64,000 nucleotides of DNA from Opisthorchis felineus (lineage: Eukaryota; Platyhelminthes; Trematoda; Opisthorchiida; Opisthorchiidae). Below are positions 13,901-24,240 of this stretch, piece after piece. Where the stretch lies: positions 105,532 to 169,531 of the forward strand of contig SJOL01003881.1 in assembly GCA_004794785.1 (NCBI GenBank). The letters run 5' to 3'. The translations under genes and the position numbers were made by a program. Within the stretch, counting starts at the first letter, position 1, and every line of letters starts with the position of its first letter. The notes beneath the pieces were generated by a model, which ran no database searches, had not been told where the DNA came from, and worked only from the letters and a program-made list of their open reading frames with translations.

Positions 13901-16204
13901 AGTGAGGCGAATCTCCGTTGAAAAATCACGACTCGCTGTATAGCTGTTTCATTCTTATTGAAAATAATCAGCAACGCGTATTCCAGGGAGTTTCATATCG
14001 CGACCTCCCCGGCTGGTGGTTCGGACACAACCGTCCGATGAGGAGTGGCTAATCGGCTGAGAGGGAGGATATAGCATTATCCATTCTTCAGTCACAGAGT
14101 CCACATTGCATGTTGGCTGGCTTCTCAAGAGACCAATTTCCAGATGGGCATCACTCGTCGTGAGATCTATTCATCCTTCTGAGCCACCTACAGATTGTTG
14201 GTAGTGTGATGAGATTTGGGAATTTTCAAACGAGATTTCGTCCCACAAATGAAGCCAACCTATGCTAAAGAGCCGAGAACTGTGCAAATCTGAGTGCGGG
14301 TTAATCACACTGCAAATCAGCCGCTCGTAGTCGAACGGCCAGCTGTTCGAACTATTATCCAGGACGTGACTGGTTTGAACTCCCCCTGAGTTTCGTGAGA
14401 TGCCCACTGCTGATTATTTCCAGTAAGGATCAAACAGCTGCACAATGTTTCTCGTCTTTTCATCATAGAGTGGCCTCCCTGTTTGTAGTGTTTTTCCAAA
14501 TCTCTCATTTGCAAGTGAAGGATAGATCAATATATAGGCTACAGCAGTTCAAAGACTGATAGAAGCCATCTGTTTAAGAACAAGATTGCTTTTCCGGTTT
14601 GAATTTCCAGTACACAAATACCGAACATAACTTGAGGCTTACATAGGGCCGCACTGTTCAGATAAATACTCCCACAAACCCTAATCAGGATTAATAACTT
14701 AAGACGCAGTACATTTCAATAAAGCTGGTTTTTTGCGCAATAAGCTTATCACAGTGTATATAACTGCCATAGGTTTGCATGCAGATCATAGAGCTCACTC
14801 AGACTCCCTAAAAGGGGACCATCTTTCGGGTAGCTAAATATGTGACCGGCAGGGCGGTGTTAAAAAGAGAGAACATTTGCAGCTAATAGTCTAGAGGAGA
14901 TTGGTGGTTACTGATGCCCTTTTAGAAAGCCACTGTGACCACTGTCTGTGACTTCCTCTCTCTCTCTTTTGATGTCATTAACTATGGATGAGGGATACGT
15001 GTGATATAAGGGTGTAGGGACAGTAAAGGAGGAACCATTCTCAGAAGAAGCATAGCATAGGGTGTGGGAATATTACTCTGTGTAAATAATGGCTATTTTC
15101 TTCGGAACAAGGATTAAGCATACCTTGAAAAAGAACAATCGTAAAGACTATGATAAAGTAAGGGTCAAGCCAGATCACAATGCCAACAAGGACGGATCAT
15201 GTCTCCTTCGGTAGTAAATTCATGGAGCATTTGATTGAGAAGTCCACATAGTGGCTGCTATCGGAACCACTTGAAACCGCTCGCTGCAGCAGGATGGACA
15301 ACGCATGTTTGATACAGCGTTTAAGTTTGGTCAACTTCGGAAGAAGAACGGTGTGAGCCACTCGGTGTGGAAAGACCTGCATCCAGTTGACGACCCAAGA
15401 GGTGAGGTGCCGGCCACAACAAGTAATATTAGGAACTGGCCAACAGTTGGCGTTTGGGGGATTGTTCGGCTGTAGCGCCCTTTCGGTGCCTAGCTGCCAT
15501 GCCACCAGAAGAAAGCACGAGGAGTTGGATACTGCCAGATTGCCCAAGCCTAGACAGGGGAAGTTGAGAGGCAGAGGTCGGATTCGAACCACGGGGGATG
15601 GTTACCCTAGAACACCACACCGAATGAAAGATTTACTGAGGAAGTAGACGTTCTATCCACTGGATACACTGAATTATTTCATTTATACAGCTTTTGCATC
15701 AGCAACGGTTCCTTTTTGCAAGGCAGGTTTTTCTAAAACCATGCATATTATCCCAAATAATGGACACTACTCTTTTAAAAGCAATAGAATTCATACTCAT
15801 TCGGGGACAATTTTTTGGCACAATGCACTACCTAATTGACAATTCAGTGTATTTAGGTTAAGACCTGTTGACTTATTCACCTGTTCACTCGACCACAACA
15901 AAGATGTCAGAATTTACACAGATGTGATTACAGTGAATATGTTCAAAAGCGACCTCTGGTAGTATTCACTTTGAAGAATTCTGGATTCCACCTGCTTTAC
16001 AAACTCGCTCCTTTGTAGTGCCAGATACACGATGATTTCACGGGCCCAACACTCGGACCCAAACTGGCACAAGAAAACAAACGTGAATTCAGCGAACAGC
16101 AGCTGAAAGAAGCTGCCAATGTGGTCAGTCTGCAATACGGTTCGAATAAAGGAGCATCCCAGGCTGGAATGTCTATGGGCAAACAGAGAATGATTTTAGA
16201 TTGA
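4874..16204 (+). CDS. Myophilin / calponin-transgelin family protein, complete four-exon gene
   Basis: Joining 4874-4924, 8202-8329, 13208-13415 and 16019-16204 gives one open frame of 190 codons plus TGA. All introns are GT..AG with phases 0, 2 and 0. Residues about 22-130 form a single type-3 calponin-homology domain; VLDWIEAILG and DGVVLCKLINKIKPGSVKRI are hallmarks. The tail has GPTLGPKLAQENKREF and one calponin-like repeat at about 164-189 with GSNKGASQAGM. This is the layout of flatworm myophilin, fly Mp20 and vertebrate transgelin, and the length equals that recalled for Echinococcus myophilin. Family members bind F-actin in the cytoplasm of muscle and adjust contractility. There is no signal peptide or membrane segment. 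The ATG is the first codon of an exon that begins with the usual hydrophilic leader of the family. The introns (3.3, 4.9 and 2.6 kb) carry repeats. The family call is very secure; the exact paralogue name is less so. Confidence 0.95.
4925..8201 (+). other. Myophilin intron 1
   Basis: The intron is 3.3 kb, GT..AG, phase 0. No recognised repeat or nested gene was seen. Short open frames at 5151-5333, 6533-6874 and 7456-7734 have no identifiable domains. Confidence 0.8.
8202..8329 (+). CDS. Myophilin exon 2 (residues 18-60, N-terminal half of CH domain)
   Basis: The acceptor is TTTAATTGTAG ending at 8201 and the donor is GTGAGT at 8330. The frame reads LEGKRDRQQESEVLDWIEAI and continues to DGVVLC; the next lysine codon is split by a phase-2 intron. 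The segment covers the first helices of the calponin-homology domain, including the conserved tryptophan of the DWI motif. Confidence 0.95.
8720..8748. repeat. GC-rich 8-bp inverted repeat
   Basis: GCACCGCC at 8720-8727 and its exact complement GGCGGTGC at 8741-8748 are separated by 13 nt. It stands out in AT-richer intron sequence. No function is claimed. Confidence 0.6.
10912..10936. repeat. Perfect 11-bp hairpin with 3-nt loop
   Basis: CTTCCCATTTT, a CAG loop, then AAAATGGGAAG. All 11 pairs match. The tight loop makes a stable cruciform or RNA hairpin possible. It could be a footprint of a small foldback element or chance. Confidence 0.8.
11354..11518. repeat. 75-bp tandem repeat with embedded GATGAT tract
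   Basis: Units start with TGCCAAAGATATGATATGGC at 11354 and 11429; a third begins at 11504 and breaks off after about 15 nt. The two full units are 75 bp each and almost identical, ending in a (GAT)n-type tract after GTCGACGAT. High identity suggests recent duplication, possibly primed by the GAT tract. Confidence 0.95.
12405..12580 (-). mobile_element. tRNA-derived SINE, minus strand
   Basis: On the minus strand it reads an A-box-like head (AGCTCAGGCGTTAAGGCACA), a degraded B box (GTTCGAAAC), TCTAGGCTTGAGCAATCTGA, then a CGTGCTTCCTTCGGGTG block and GCTACAACTG. The same order occurs in the other copies of the family in this window. It lies in myophilin intron 2. Confidence 0.75.
13208..13415 (+). 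CDS. Myophilin exon 3 (residues 60-129, C-terminal half of CH domain)
   Basis: The acceptor TTTTTATCAG ends at 13207 and the donor GTAAGT starts at 13416. The first base completes the lysine codon left open by exon 2, giving CKLINKIKPGSVKRINE. Later come NINAFQEAIKAYGVP, the DLFEKKDIAQV motif and CIFALGRT, all characteristic of the second half of a calponin-type CH domain. The intron after it is phase 0. Confidence 0.96.
13416..16018 (+). other. Myophilin intron 3
   Basis: The intron is 2.6 kb, GT..AG, phase 0. It holds a minus-strand SINE at about 15470-15660 and a short CT run at about 14953-14968. A minus frame at 14171-14514 has no recognised domain. Confidence 0.8.
15470..15660 (-). mobile_element. 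tRNA-derived SINE, minus strand, head diverged
   Basis: The plus strand shows the family tail (GCCCTTTCGGTGCCTAGCTG, then GCCATGCCACC), AGCACGAGG, CCCAAGCCTAGACAGGGGAA, and a reversed B box (TTCGAACCACG). The A-box end beyond 15600 does not follow the other copies. It lies in myophilin intron 3. Confidence 0.75.
16019..16204 (+). CDS. Myophilin exon 4 (residues 130-190, calponin-like repeat, stop)
   Basis: The acceptor TCCTTTGTAG ends at 16018. The exon reads CQIHDDFTGPTLGPKLAQEN, then a charged helix, then a single calponin-like repeat with GSNKGASQAGMSMGKQRMIL, and stops at TGA 16202-16204. A single repeat fits transgelin, Mp20 and myophilin rather than the three-repeat smooth-muscle calponins. 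Confidence 0.96.
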   Translation, partial: CQIHDDFTGPTLGPKLAQENKREFSEQQLKEAANVVSLQYGSNKGASQAGMSMGKQRMILD

Positions 16205-16250
16205 TTCATACAAAACGGTTTTCAGTAATAACATGCATCCCCGATGTCCC

Positions 16251-16256
16251 ATTAAA
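16251..16256 (+). promoter_or_regulatory. Candidate polyadenylation signal of the myophilin gene
   Basis: ATTAAA lies 47 nt past the myophilin stop codon. It is the commonest variant of the AATAAA hexamer and is well placed for a short 3' UTR. No transcript evidence is available here, so this is positional inference. Confidence 0.4.
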
Positions 16257-16259
16257 TGG

Positions 16260-19200
16260 ATTCTAGTGATCTTCCGCAGGCCTTTACTATTATCCATTCT
16301 ATCCTTGATGGGATGAAATTTTCCTGTCAAACCGTTCGCTTGATCGTTTACCCAAATTCTCTTTTATGCTGACCGCTTTGTTCATCCATGTTGTTTCTAA
16401 TACAAGCGTGATCGTCAGTAAAGATTGTCTCTTGGCCACTTGATCGGGTTCGATAGTCGCCTGTCCAAGGGTTTCGACCAACTTTACAGGTGATATTATG
16501 TCTAAATGTGGCCAATTCATCAACACATCTATGCGAAGCTTCAAAACACAACCTACTTAAACGTATAAAGAACACACCTATTCCGTCCGGAAGTGTTTTA
16601 TCAAATAGTACCTTACGAAATGAACAGTCATTTTCCTCGGTTCAGTTTGTTCATGTGGATGGGAAGCTTCACCCATTTGATATATTACAACTAGTCAGAT
16701 GTTTTCCTTGTGTATTTATCACGCGATCATACTAATTCCCCACAGATAACCTGCCGTTGAGTTTAACCTCTGTTTGAGAGGCAGCGTCTCGACAAACGTC
16801 TACTGAGATAGCGCTTCAGGCATCACACATCTGTCACTGATACGGCCATCAGTGAAAAGGTCTACTGTATAGTCACGCATGTCGGTCTGATCCAACAGAA
16901 CTCTACGAAATCGATCAACTAAACAAACTCGTCAACAGGGTAGCATTATTAGCCGTTCCCTTCATTAGGTCGTCATTTCAGTGGATTCTGACAAGACTCT
17001 CCACTCTGGTTGAACTTGGGACTCTGTTTTTCACTTTAACAAGACTGAATACCCTCAGCGATGTCCAATTTGTTCCCGGGATATGTTGTGAAATAACGCC
17101 ATACGAAATAGAAGGAAAAGTACTGACGCGCTTAAATCTGGTTAGATGAATGTTTCGTAGCTGGAACGACATTTTTCCCGTCCAAAATTTTCATTCGTTT
17201 CTTGAAAACCAGCACCACGAAGATGTCCAATTACAGTAGTATGGGAGAACAGTTTTAAAACCACTTCACCTAATGAGTGACAGCTAGTTTCGCCTCGTGA
17301 CAGTGCCAAATTAGGGACGGATGGTGCTATATTTGTAACCCCAGCTGACTAATCTTTGCCATGGCAGACATGTTGTTTACATAGCTGTTTTTCGGTGCAC
17401 AACGACGTGGCCAAATAGTGGCCTCCCAACTGCTTCCCTGGTTAAAAGGGATAGTGATTTAGCACACGCAGTTCCGCCAGTAGCTTTCAATTTGCAATTC
17501 TTATCAATGGTCGATACGATCCAAATACTGGATATCCTCACACATTGTCCATACCTGCACTTCAGACTTGTGGAGTTGCTAATTTTCAGAGGAATTTCGC
17601 AAAACTGGAAATGTGTAACATGTAAATGACTATAGGCAGTCTCGAAATTAAACTGTCCTGAAGAATCATTGCAAATCATGCGAGATTTCATTCATGCAAC
17701 TCGGTGACGTAGACGGTTGATATGCAAGGAAGAGAAGAACATACACTGAAAATTTACTGAAAACAACCGCATGGAATATTTATTTAACAGATGCTCTGAA
17801 GGCACCGAACCATGATAAAAGTATACATTCAAGGGCTATCAGCAGAGGGATCTAAAAGTACTGACTTGTGTTGGCAATAACTTGAATCTCAATGTTTGTT
17901 GGAAGAGCGTGTGCCGCAAAGTTTGTCCGTCTTTGTCCGAGGGGGGTCAGAATGGTAGAAGGTTTTCAATCTGTTCTAGGGGAGAAAATCTGGGGAACTA
18001 AAAGTAACGTCATATCATGTGGATTTTACCAACAACCTTTACTGAGCACTGACAAAAGCCGGCCAGTGTGGGCTAACGTCGTGAAGGAAGTATAGAAGTG
18101 ACATTTTTTCATTCACATGTCGAGGACGTATGATGTAAATGGTGCACGCAAATTTGGCGGACTCGCCCTGCTTCATCGAGTCATTTTACGGAATGGAGTA
18201 TTTGCGGGGTCAGTTAGTTGCAATTTGGTTGGAATTAGATAAGCAACATCACAGAGCATGTGCTTCTGTAAATTAACCTTGCCGAATTTGAAAAGCCTGC
18301 TGCTATACCACCATGAAACTCAACGGAATTAGGTGAGCAGAAACGCCATTATCGACTACTTTCATCACCAACGTGAAAGTACAGAACTCGCGCTGAGCAG
18401 TTGCAGTAATGCTCCAGCATATGGCCTGGTGGATGGTCTTTGTGTTTAGCAGACGCAAAATACAGACGCCCCGCATTACTTCCAGGGTTACATTACACAC
18501 ATTCATTGCATTTTATTAGGAACATGACTTTTTTGAAGATTTCTGCTGCATATCACGGAGTCCACGAAACCTATCGTGACTTGTTTCATCATAGAATTTA
18601 ATGATGACCGGAGCCGAATAATTGACAGAAATGATTTGCCGTTTATTGGAAAAGCGGTGAAACATTACCACTATATAGAGTACAGTACTCTTAATACCAC
18701 AGGTACACAGCAATTGGAGAGCAGAAAATACTTTTTAAGAGAAGAATACCATCGATGATGTAGCTAATGATATCGGAAGAGTCTTGACTTTGCTGTGGGA
18801 ACAGGTCATGGTCACCATTACGTCATAATCGTGCAGTCATGATTCATGATCACAGTCTTCATTTAAGTCACGACTCTTCATTTGTTGCTGCCAGCTTTGA
18901 TAATTGTCGCCTTGGAAATAAATCAAAATGCAACACTCCAATGCGCTGTGTAGGTTTTCAAATGCTTGCTTCGTTTTTATTCATGTCTGGGTTGTAGTTA
19001 GTTTGGGGATAGTCTGGAGCTTCAACTATGCGAAAACGTTATGAGGAACTACGTCGGCGAGCTGAGGATCTTCGCCCTCCACTGAAAAAATAATCGTTAA
19101 TCATCAGGGTAAGACCTAATTTCAGTGTCCTGAATACGGTTATGCCTTAAGTGAGAAAAATACACATACGCAACGGTGTCAACAGTTGTTTTCAAATTTT

Positions 19201-21190
19201 CTTGAATAAACCGGTATATATCTTGCTCACGCATGTGCGTGTAGGTTTTACACAAAAGAATATGTGCGTATAAGGCGAAGGGATCCAAGTATTCTCATTC
19301 TGGTGGCTATGGACACGAACGAATGCACACTGCTGTCAAGTTCCGGTCGGCGTTTTACTTGAAAGTCAGTTATTTCTGTACTGCATACAATGATAGTTTT
19401 GCAGAATAGTCGTTTCCAGACTTCAGTGTTTACCTAAACAGTGTCCAGAGCCTAGTCAAGGGGTTCAGCTCTTTCCAGGGTGCATGTGTGCATATTTAGA
19501 CGGAATGAAGGAATTCAACATTATTAAACTCCCTAACAAATGATCCCTCGATTTAGGGGCAATTTATGAAATACCCACAGGATCATCAATAAGATTCTCG
19601 TAAGACTTCGCGATACCCCACAGAATTGGACAATCGACAGGGATCTGCAGCCTTTAGCTGAAGGCGCGACGCAGCAGCACGTGACATGTATCAAGTCGGA
19701 ACGCACGCTTAGTATCGTTTAAAAAAAGCTGAACAAAGACTTCCGGGTAAGATTCAATACAAACATAATACAAAAAATAGGAGTGCCGTGGAAGTCAGGT
19801 TGGCTCAGCTGATAGGGCGCTCGTCTGCCATCCGAGTGGTTCCGGGTTCGGTCGGAGGGCGATCCATTATTTCATCGGAAGAGACACTTGGAAATGGATC
19901 GAGTTGATACGAAATTGCAAGCGAAGATGGAACGGCAACAAAATCTTGACATCAGCTACTAGGGAGTAAGCAGGCCTTAAGCGATAGCAAAAACCCGGAG
20001 AGCTAGGAGCAAGGAAGCAAGACAACTCTATAACAAACCGGCGTAATCACGCTACTCATGAGTAGCCAGAATAAAAACCGCTGATTGCCGTTGATTCACT
20101 GTGGGAATCAATAGCTCGTTTCTCGAGGATACGTGTTTGCTAGCACTTGGTGATGTAAGTATCCGCTTACGCACATGCTGCAGTATGCCGTACGCCACAT
20201 GATCATAGGGCAAACGTTGACTAGTCCGTCGGAACCGTGCGCTTCGAAATTACCCTCTGGTGGTTTATTCATGGCCCAATGAATCTGAGTCCGCAGACCA
20301 CTGCTGATGCCGTTTGTCAACAACCGAGTGCTCTTGATGTGGGATTGATTTTTAGGCATATGCGAATCAAGACTTTGAGCAATTAAACGGTGATGCGCAC
20401 CTGAGTTAATTGGCGGAAGAGTGGATGTCCATGTCTATTGTGTATTCTTTCACAACACTGTGGAACGAACATACTCAAACTGGTTTGCTTTGGAGAAGTG
20501 ACAACAATGTGATTTTGGGAAACTGAGGAGCAGTCTAGCGCCGCCTTCATCTGTTGAAAAGAAAACGTTTGAATGATAACAGTTTGCACACCAAACAGAC
20601 TAGGGCCACTTCATAAAATAAGATATGCTTACCAAGATGTACCGAGCTGGTTTCTCTCAAATCACCGCGTATTCACTTCAAGCAAACCAGCAAAGCGGGT
20701 ATTGTGAACAACAGTACTGCAGTATTCAGGGAAAAAATTACTCGAGCAAGTCCCTCTGCAATGCTTCAATATAGGAAAATGGCTCACGAGTGTTCTACTT
20801 CGACTTTGTGGAAAGACAGCACCTATTTCAGCTGATATTCAAGTAATGTTTCTGCTCCGAAGTCAGGTATGTACTAAGTTTCATATGGTGGAAATCAGGT
20901 CACCCTCGGACTAACCGCTTTCACCATTCTCCGCCAATTACGTTTCTACACGCACTGTCTTACACAATGAACGTGAGTTCTTGAGTGCAACAGTGAACCA
21001 CCCAACGGCGCTGATGATGTCACCTCGATTGGTGGAAAAGCCTTTGCAAGCTTATTGCCGGGCTCATCGAACAGATCAACGACCACCTAAACAACCATCA
21101 ATGGATGCACCCGAATTGCCAGTATTCCGGTACATTTCCTGCGACCATCTGTAACTGAAATTTCTATGCGTATGACTGCCTATTGTTTAT
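16260..21190. other. Intergenic, no gene recognised
   Basis: Only short open frames are present, including a 104-codon minus frame at 17377-17691 of no recognised family. A possible tRNA-like SINE head lies at 19795-19880. Nothing else can be supported. Confidence 0.5.
19795..19880 (+). repeat. tRNA-like sequence, probable SINE head
   Basis: GGTTGGCTCAGCTGATAGGG matches a Pol III A box well, and CCGGGTTCGGTCGGAG about 35 nt later resembles a weakened B box. The acceptor stem does not close, so a SINE remnant is preferred over a functional tRNA gene. Confidence 0.4.
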
Positions 21191-21890
21191 TCACGGATTC
21201 GCGGATTGATACACAGGACCGAGGCTTACACCCAAGTTTCTCGGGTCGGTTTTGTCCTTGTTGTTCAGCGGCTGCCGTTCACCTGAAAGGCACAAGCGGA
21301 AAAAGGGTGTAACACTGCTCTTTAATTTCTTAGCGAGGGGCAGTAAGCTTGCTAGCGCGAGGACTCGCATAAAAAAGTGGCAAACAGTGCTTTGCACTGG
21401 GTACTAGATGGAGCGTGGACAACCGTCGGAGGAAGGTTATTCCAGAGAGCAACCACCCGAAGTGAGAAAAAGTTTTGCCTGATAAAATTGTGACTCTGAG
21501 CTTTAAAATCTTCTAACCCTGTCCCTGTCGTGTGTTAGCTGGGTCACCGGTGAAAAACCTGTTGGCCAAACCTTGTTCACACAGGGCATAAGTAAGTATT
21601 AGGTCTCTTTGGAGGCGACGGTACTTCAGGGAAAGCGGTCAAGCACCGTAATACACGTTTCATAGTCCACGGATTTAAGACCCGCAACCATTGTTACCGT
21701 TGTTACCTGATGCCGTTTTCGAGACCAGGTGGTTGGTGGGTGTTTTGACTGATGTGTTAAATACGGGCAGGTTTGCCTTGCAAAATAGAGAGCAAACTTT
21801 AAAAAAGTCCTCATCAACAACGCTGGCACGAGTGCGAAGATCAAACCCAAGAACCCTGGCGTGAGCCGAAGGCTACTGCGGAAGGCGCCA
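21190..21890 (-). mobile_element. LINE 3' fragment (C-terminal reverse transcriptase region), minus strand
   Basis: Minus-strand translation gives [20 protein letters not shown], then [13 protein letters not shown], a K..RVTILSGKTFSHFGW stretch and NLPPT-like residues in another frame. The same order, VTGLKSVDYKMRLRVFDL then FTVDPNKARRAHG then FSFRVVGAWNNLPPT, is found in the plus-strand LINE at 38.6-38.9 kb. Stops and frame changes show it is dead. Confidence 0.75.
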
Positions 21891-24240
21891 GGGCTTTTCT
21901 GCTAAGTAAAAGTTGATGGGCTCAACGGAGATTACAACACCAGGTGAACTGACCGCTAAGCTGTGGCTGTTGGTCACTTTTGTGCCATAATTCGATCCGC
22001 CTGGTTATGTACCTCCCCTACGTATCCATGACAAAAAGCTAATTTAGAGACTTTGTTGTAAGAATCTTAAGTGGCACACGGTAACCAAACCTGAACATGA
22101 GAAAATCTCGAAGGAATGGTCACGTACCATTCGTTTAGAGGCAGACTTCCGAGGTCGCCGTAGGCTTTGGATTTCAACCAGAAAGGTACAAACTTCACTC
22201 CACATACACCTCAGAGTTAAGCTATGGGGCTGCTGATTATTTTAAACTTTTGTCCACCACTGCTTTTAATGGGTAAATCCAGCGTGTCACCCACAATGAA
22301 TGTGATCAGCTCAAGGATGGATTGATTGCCACTCCTCGCTTGTTGTTGATCTCACGTTTATTATTGGTAAACGTACTCTTGTGTCTCAGTGGCAGCTAGC
22401 ACCCATGAAGTTAATCCCTACTACGAAAAAAATGTGTAAGTGGCTCAGATGGCCCGTTTTTTGCAATAGGCTGAAAAGAACTGACTGGCAATGCTCGTCG
22501 CTCTTCCGTAGAAGCAGAGGCCGACCTGGAGCTGAGGCGGTACATCGCAATTGTTATCACCTCCATGGATGAATTTACTCCAGCTAATCTAACTTGCCAC
22601 TACCATTTTGGAAAAATAGCAGTGGATGTAGGTTGGCTTCATAGGTTTAAAGATTATTTGGTCATTAGCATATATAATTAAACGGAGTGGGTGCATTCTG
22701 GCCCACTCACGTTCAGGAGAACTCATAGTGCCACTGCAGATATGATATAAGTGGTCCAAACAGGACGCCTTCAAAATGAAACAAATAATATTATTGTACC
22801 ATTTTCTGGAATTCTGAGGAACAACACACTTTGCAAACCGCGTTTCGTCATTATAGATGATGTTCCGCGTGTCGCTAGGGAATTTCAACGCTTCATTGTC
22901 AGTGGTTCGAATAGGGACAGTATCGCGTTGCAACATATCTAGAGTGCAAGAAGCGAGAAGAACATATCGTGCTGTTACACGTGGCAACACCCATAAGAAA
23001 GGAATTTTTGACCCTTAAAAGAAACTTCGGGGCACAAAAATAGTACTAAAACACATAGACTGTCGTGCAGGATCGGCTAAACGCAAATAATGGGGCCGAA
23101 ACGATAGGTCGGAGACAATCCGTAATTTTACCCTCCATTTCCATATGTATAAACTGCTTCTAGCTTTTATTTGGCTTCGCGGTTATCCATGAGATGCAGT
23201 CGAACACACCGGAGCCAATTTGTCACCGCCGAGTCAGAGCTGGGGCTGATGATCCATGCACCGCACTGCGATAAATTAGCAAAGGGTATCTAGAAATGTC
23301 AAGTACTCTGACATTTCAGTCGTCCGGCTGGTAATCTACAATACGCTCAGTTTGACACACCTTGCAAGCATTCGTGAGAAAACAATAATTAGTCGACGAG
23401 ACACTGGTGAGTGGTAAAGGCGAAATAATCAGCAATAAAACGCTCTTAACTCTGGCTTATAGTTTATATAATGCTCACTCCAAGGAACCTGTCATTACTT
23501 AGAGGAAAACTCGAAATTTATAGTGGGGGAATTAGCATGCCCCTGCGCTGTACGCGTACCTAAAGTCAGACGCAACACCTGGTAAATGGTTTTTTTATAA
23601 ATATGGTTAGGAATGTATCCGCTGAGCTTGCATATCACACAGAAATGGTTGGCACTGAAACGCAACCTGAAGGCTGGGAACTTGGTGCGAATATCAGATG
23701 GATTTTTGCTAAGTTGTGTTGGGTTCAAAGGTCTCCTAGTAAGGATTATTTCAGACACTGATGGGTGGGTTTGTTGAGCAAAACTCTGAGCGTTCAAAAG
23801 AATACTATTAAGAGATTCGGGAAGAATTTACTTGTTCGAAGATAACACCTAGGTGTTCTGAATAAAGCAGTTTCCTGCCTTCAACATGGTTCTTTACGAG
23901 GCTACTTTTGCGCGACCTTGTGAACTGAGCGTCATGCCATGCACGATTGGAATTTCGCTCTCTAAAGCCATGTTTTTTTATTTTTCTGTTGTTATTTTGA
24001 CTTTTTCACTGCTAAATATCTTAGAGCCACGTGCTTTTGCATCTTCTACCTTTTTAGCAATGTTCCCCTTCGCCAGAGTCTACAGGTAGGCTTACCCCCG
24101 CCATCGTCGCGTGGAGCTATTTCTGTCTGTCCTGACCACACTCCCCTATCTTTTGTGGTTCAGTGTGAACACGATCTGAACCATACACTTTTGTGGCGCG
24201 CCACCTGCTTGCAGTTTCTTTCACATTCCATATATCTGTT
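21890..24240. other. Intergenic, no feature recognised
   Basis: Short frames on both strands, none with a recognised domain. The 5' LTR and gag of the gypsy-like element that follows would be expected in this stretch, but neither could be delimited. Confidence 0.4.

Noticed and set aside
19795..19880. Functional tRNA gene
   Set aside because: A-box match is good but the B box is weakened and no closed cloverleaf or acceptor stem could be drawn.
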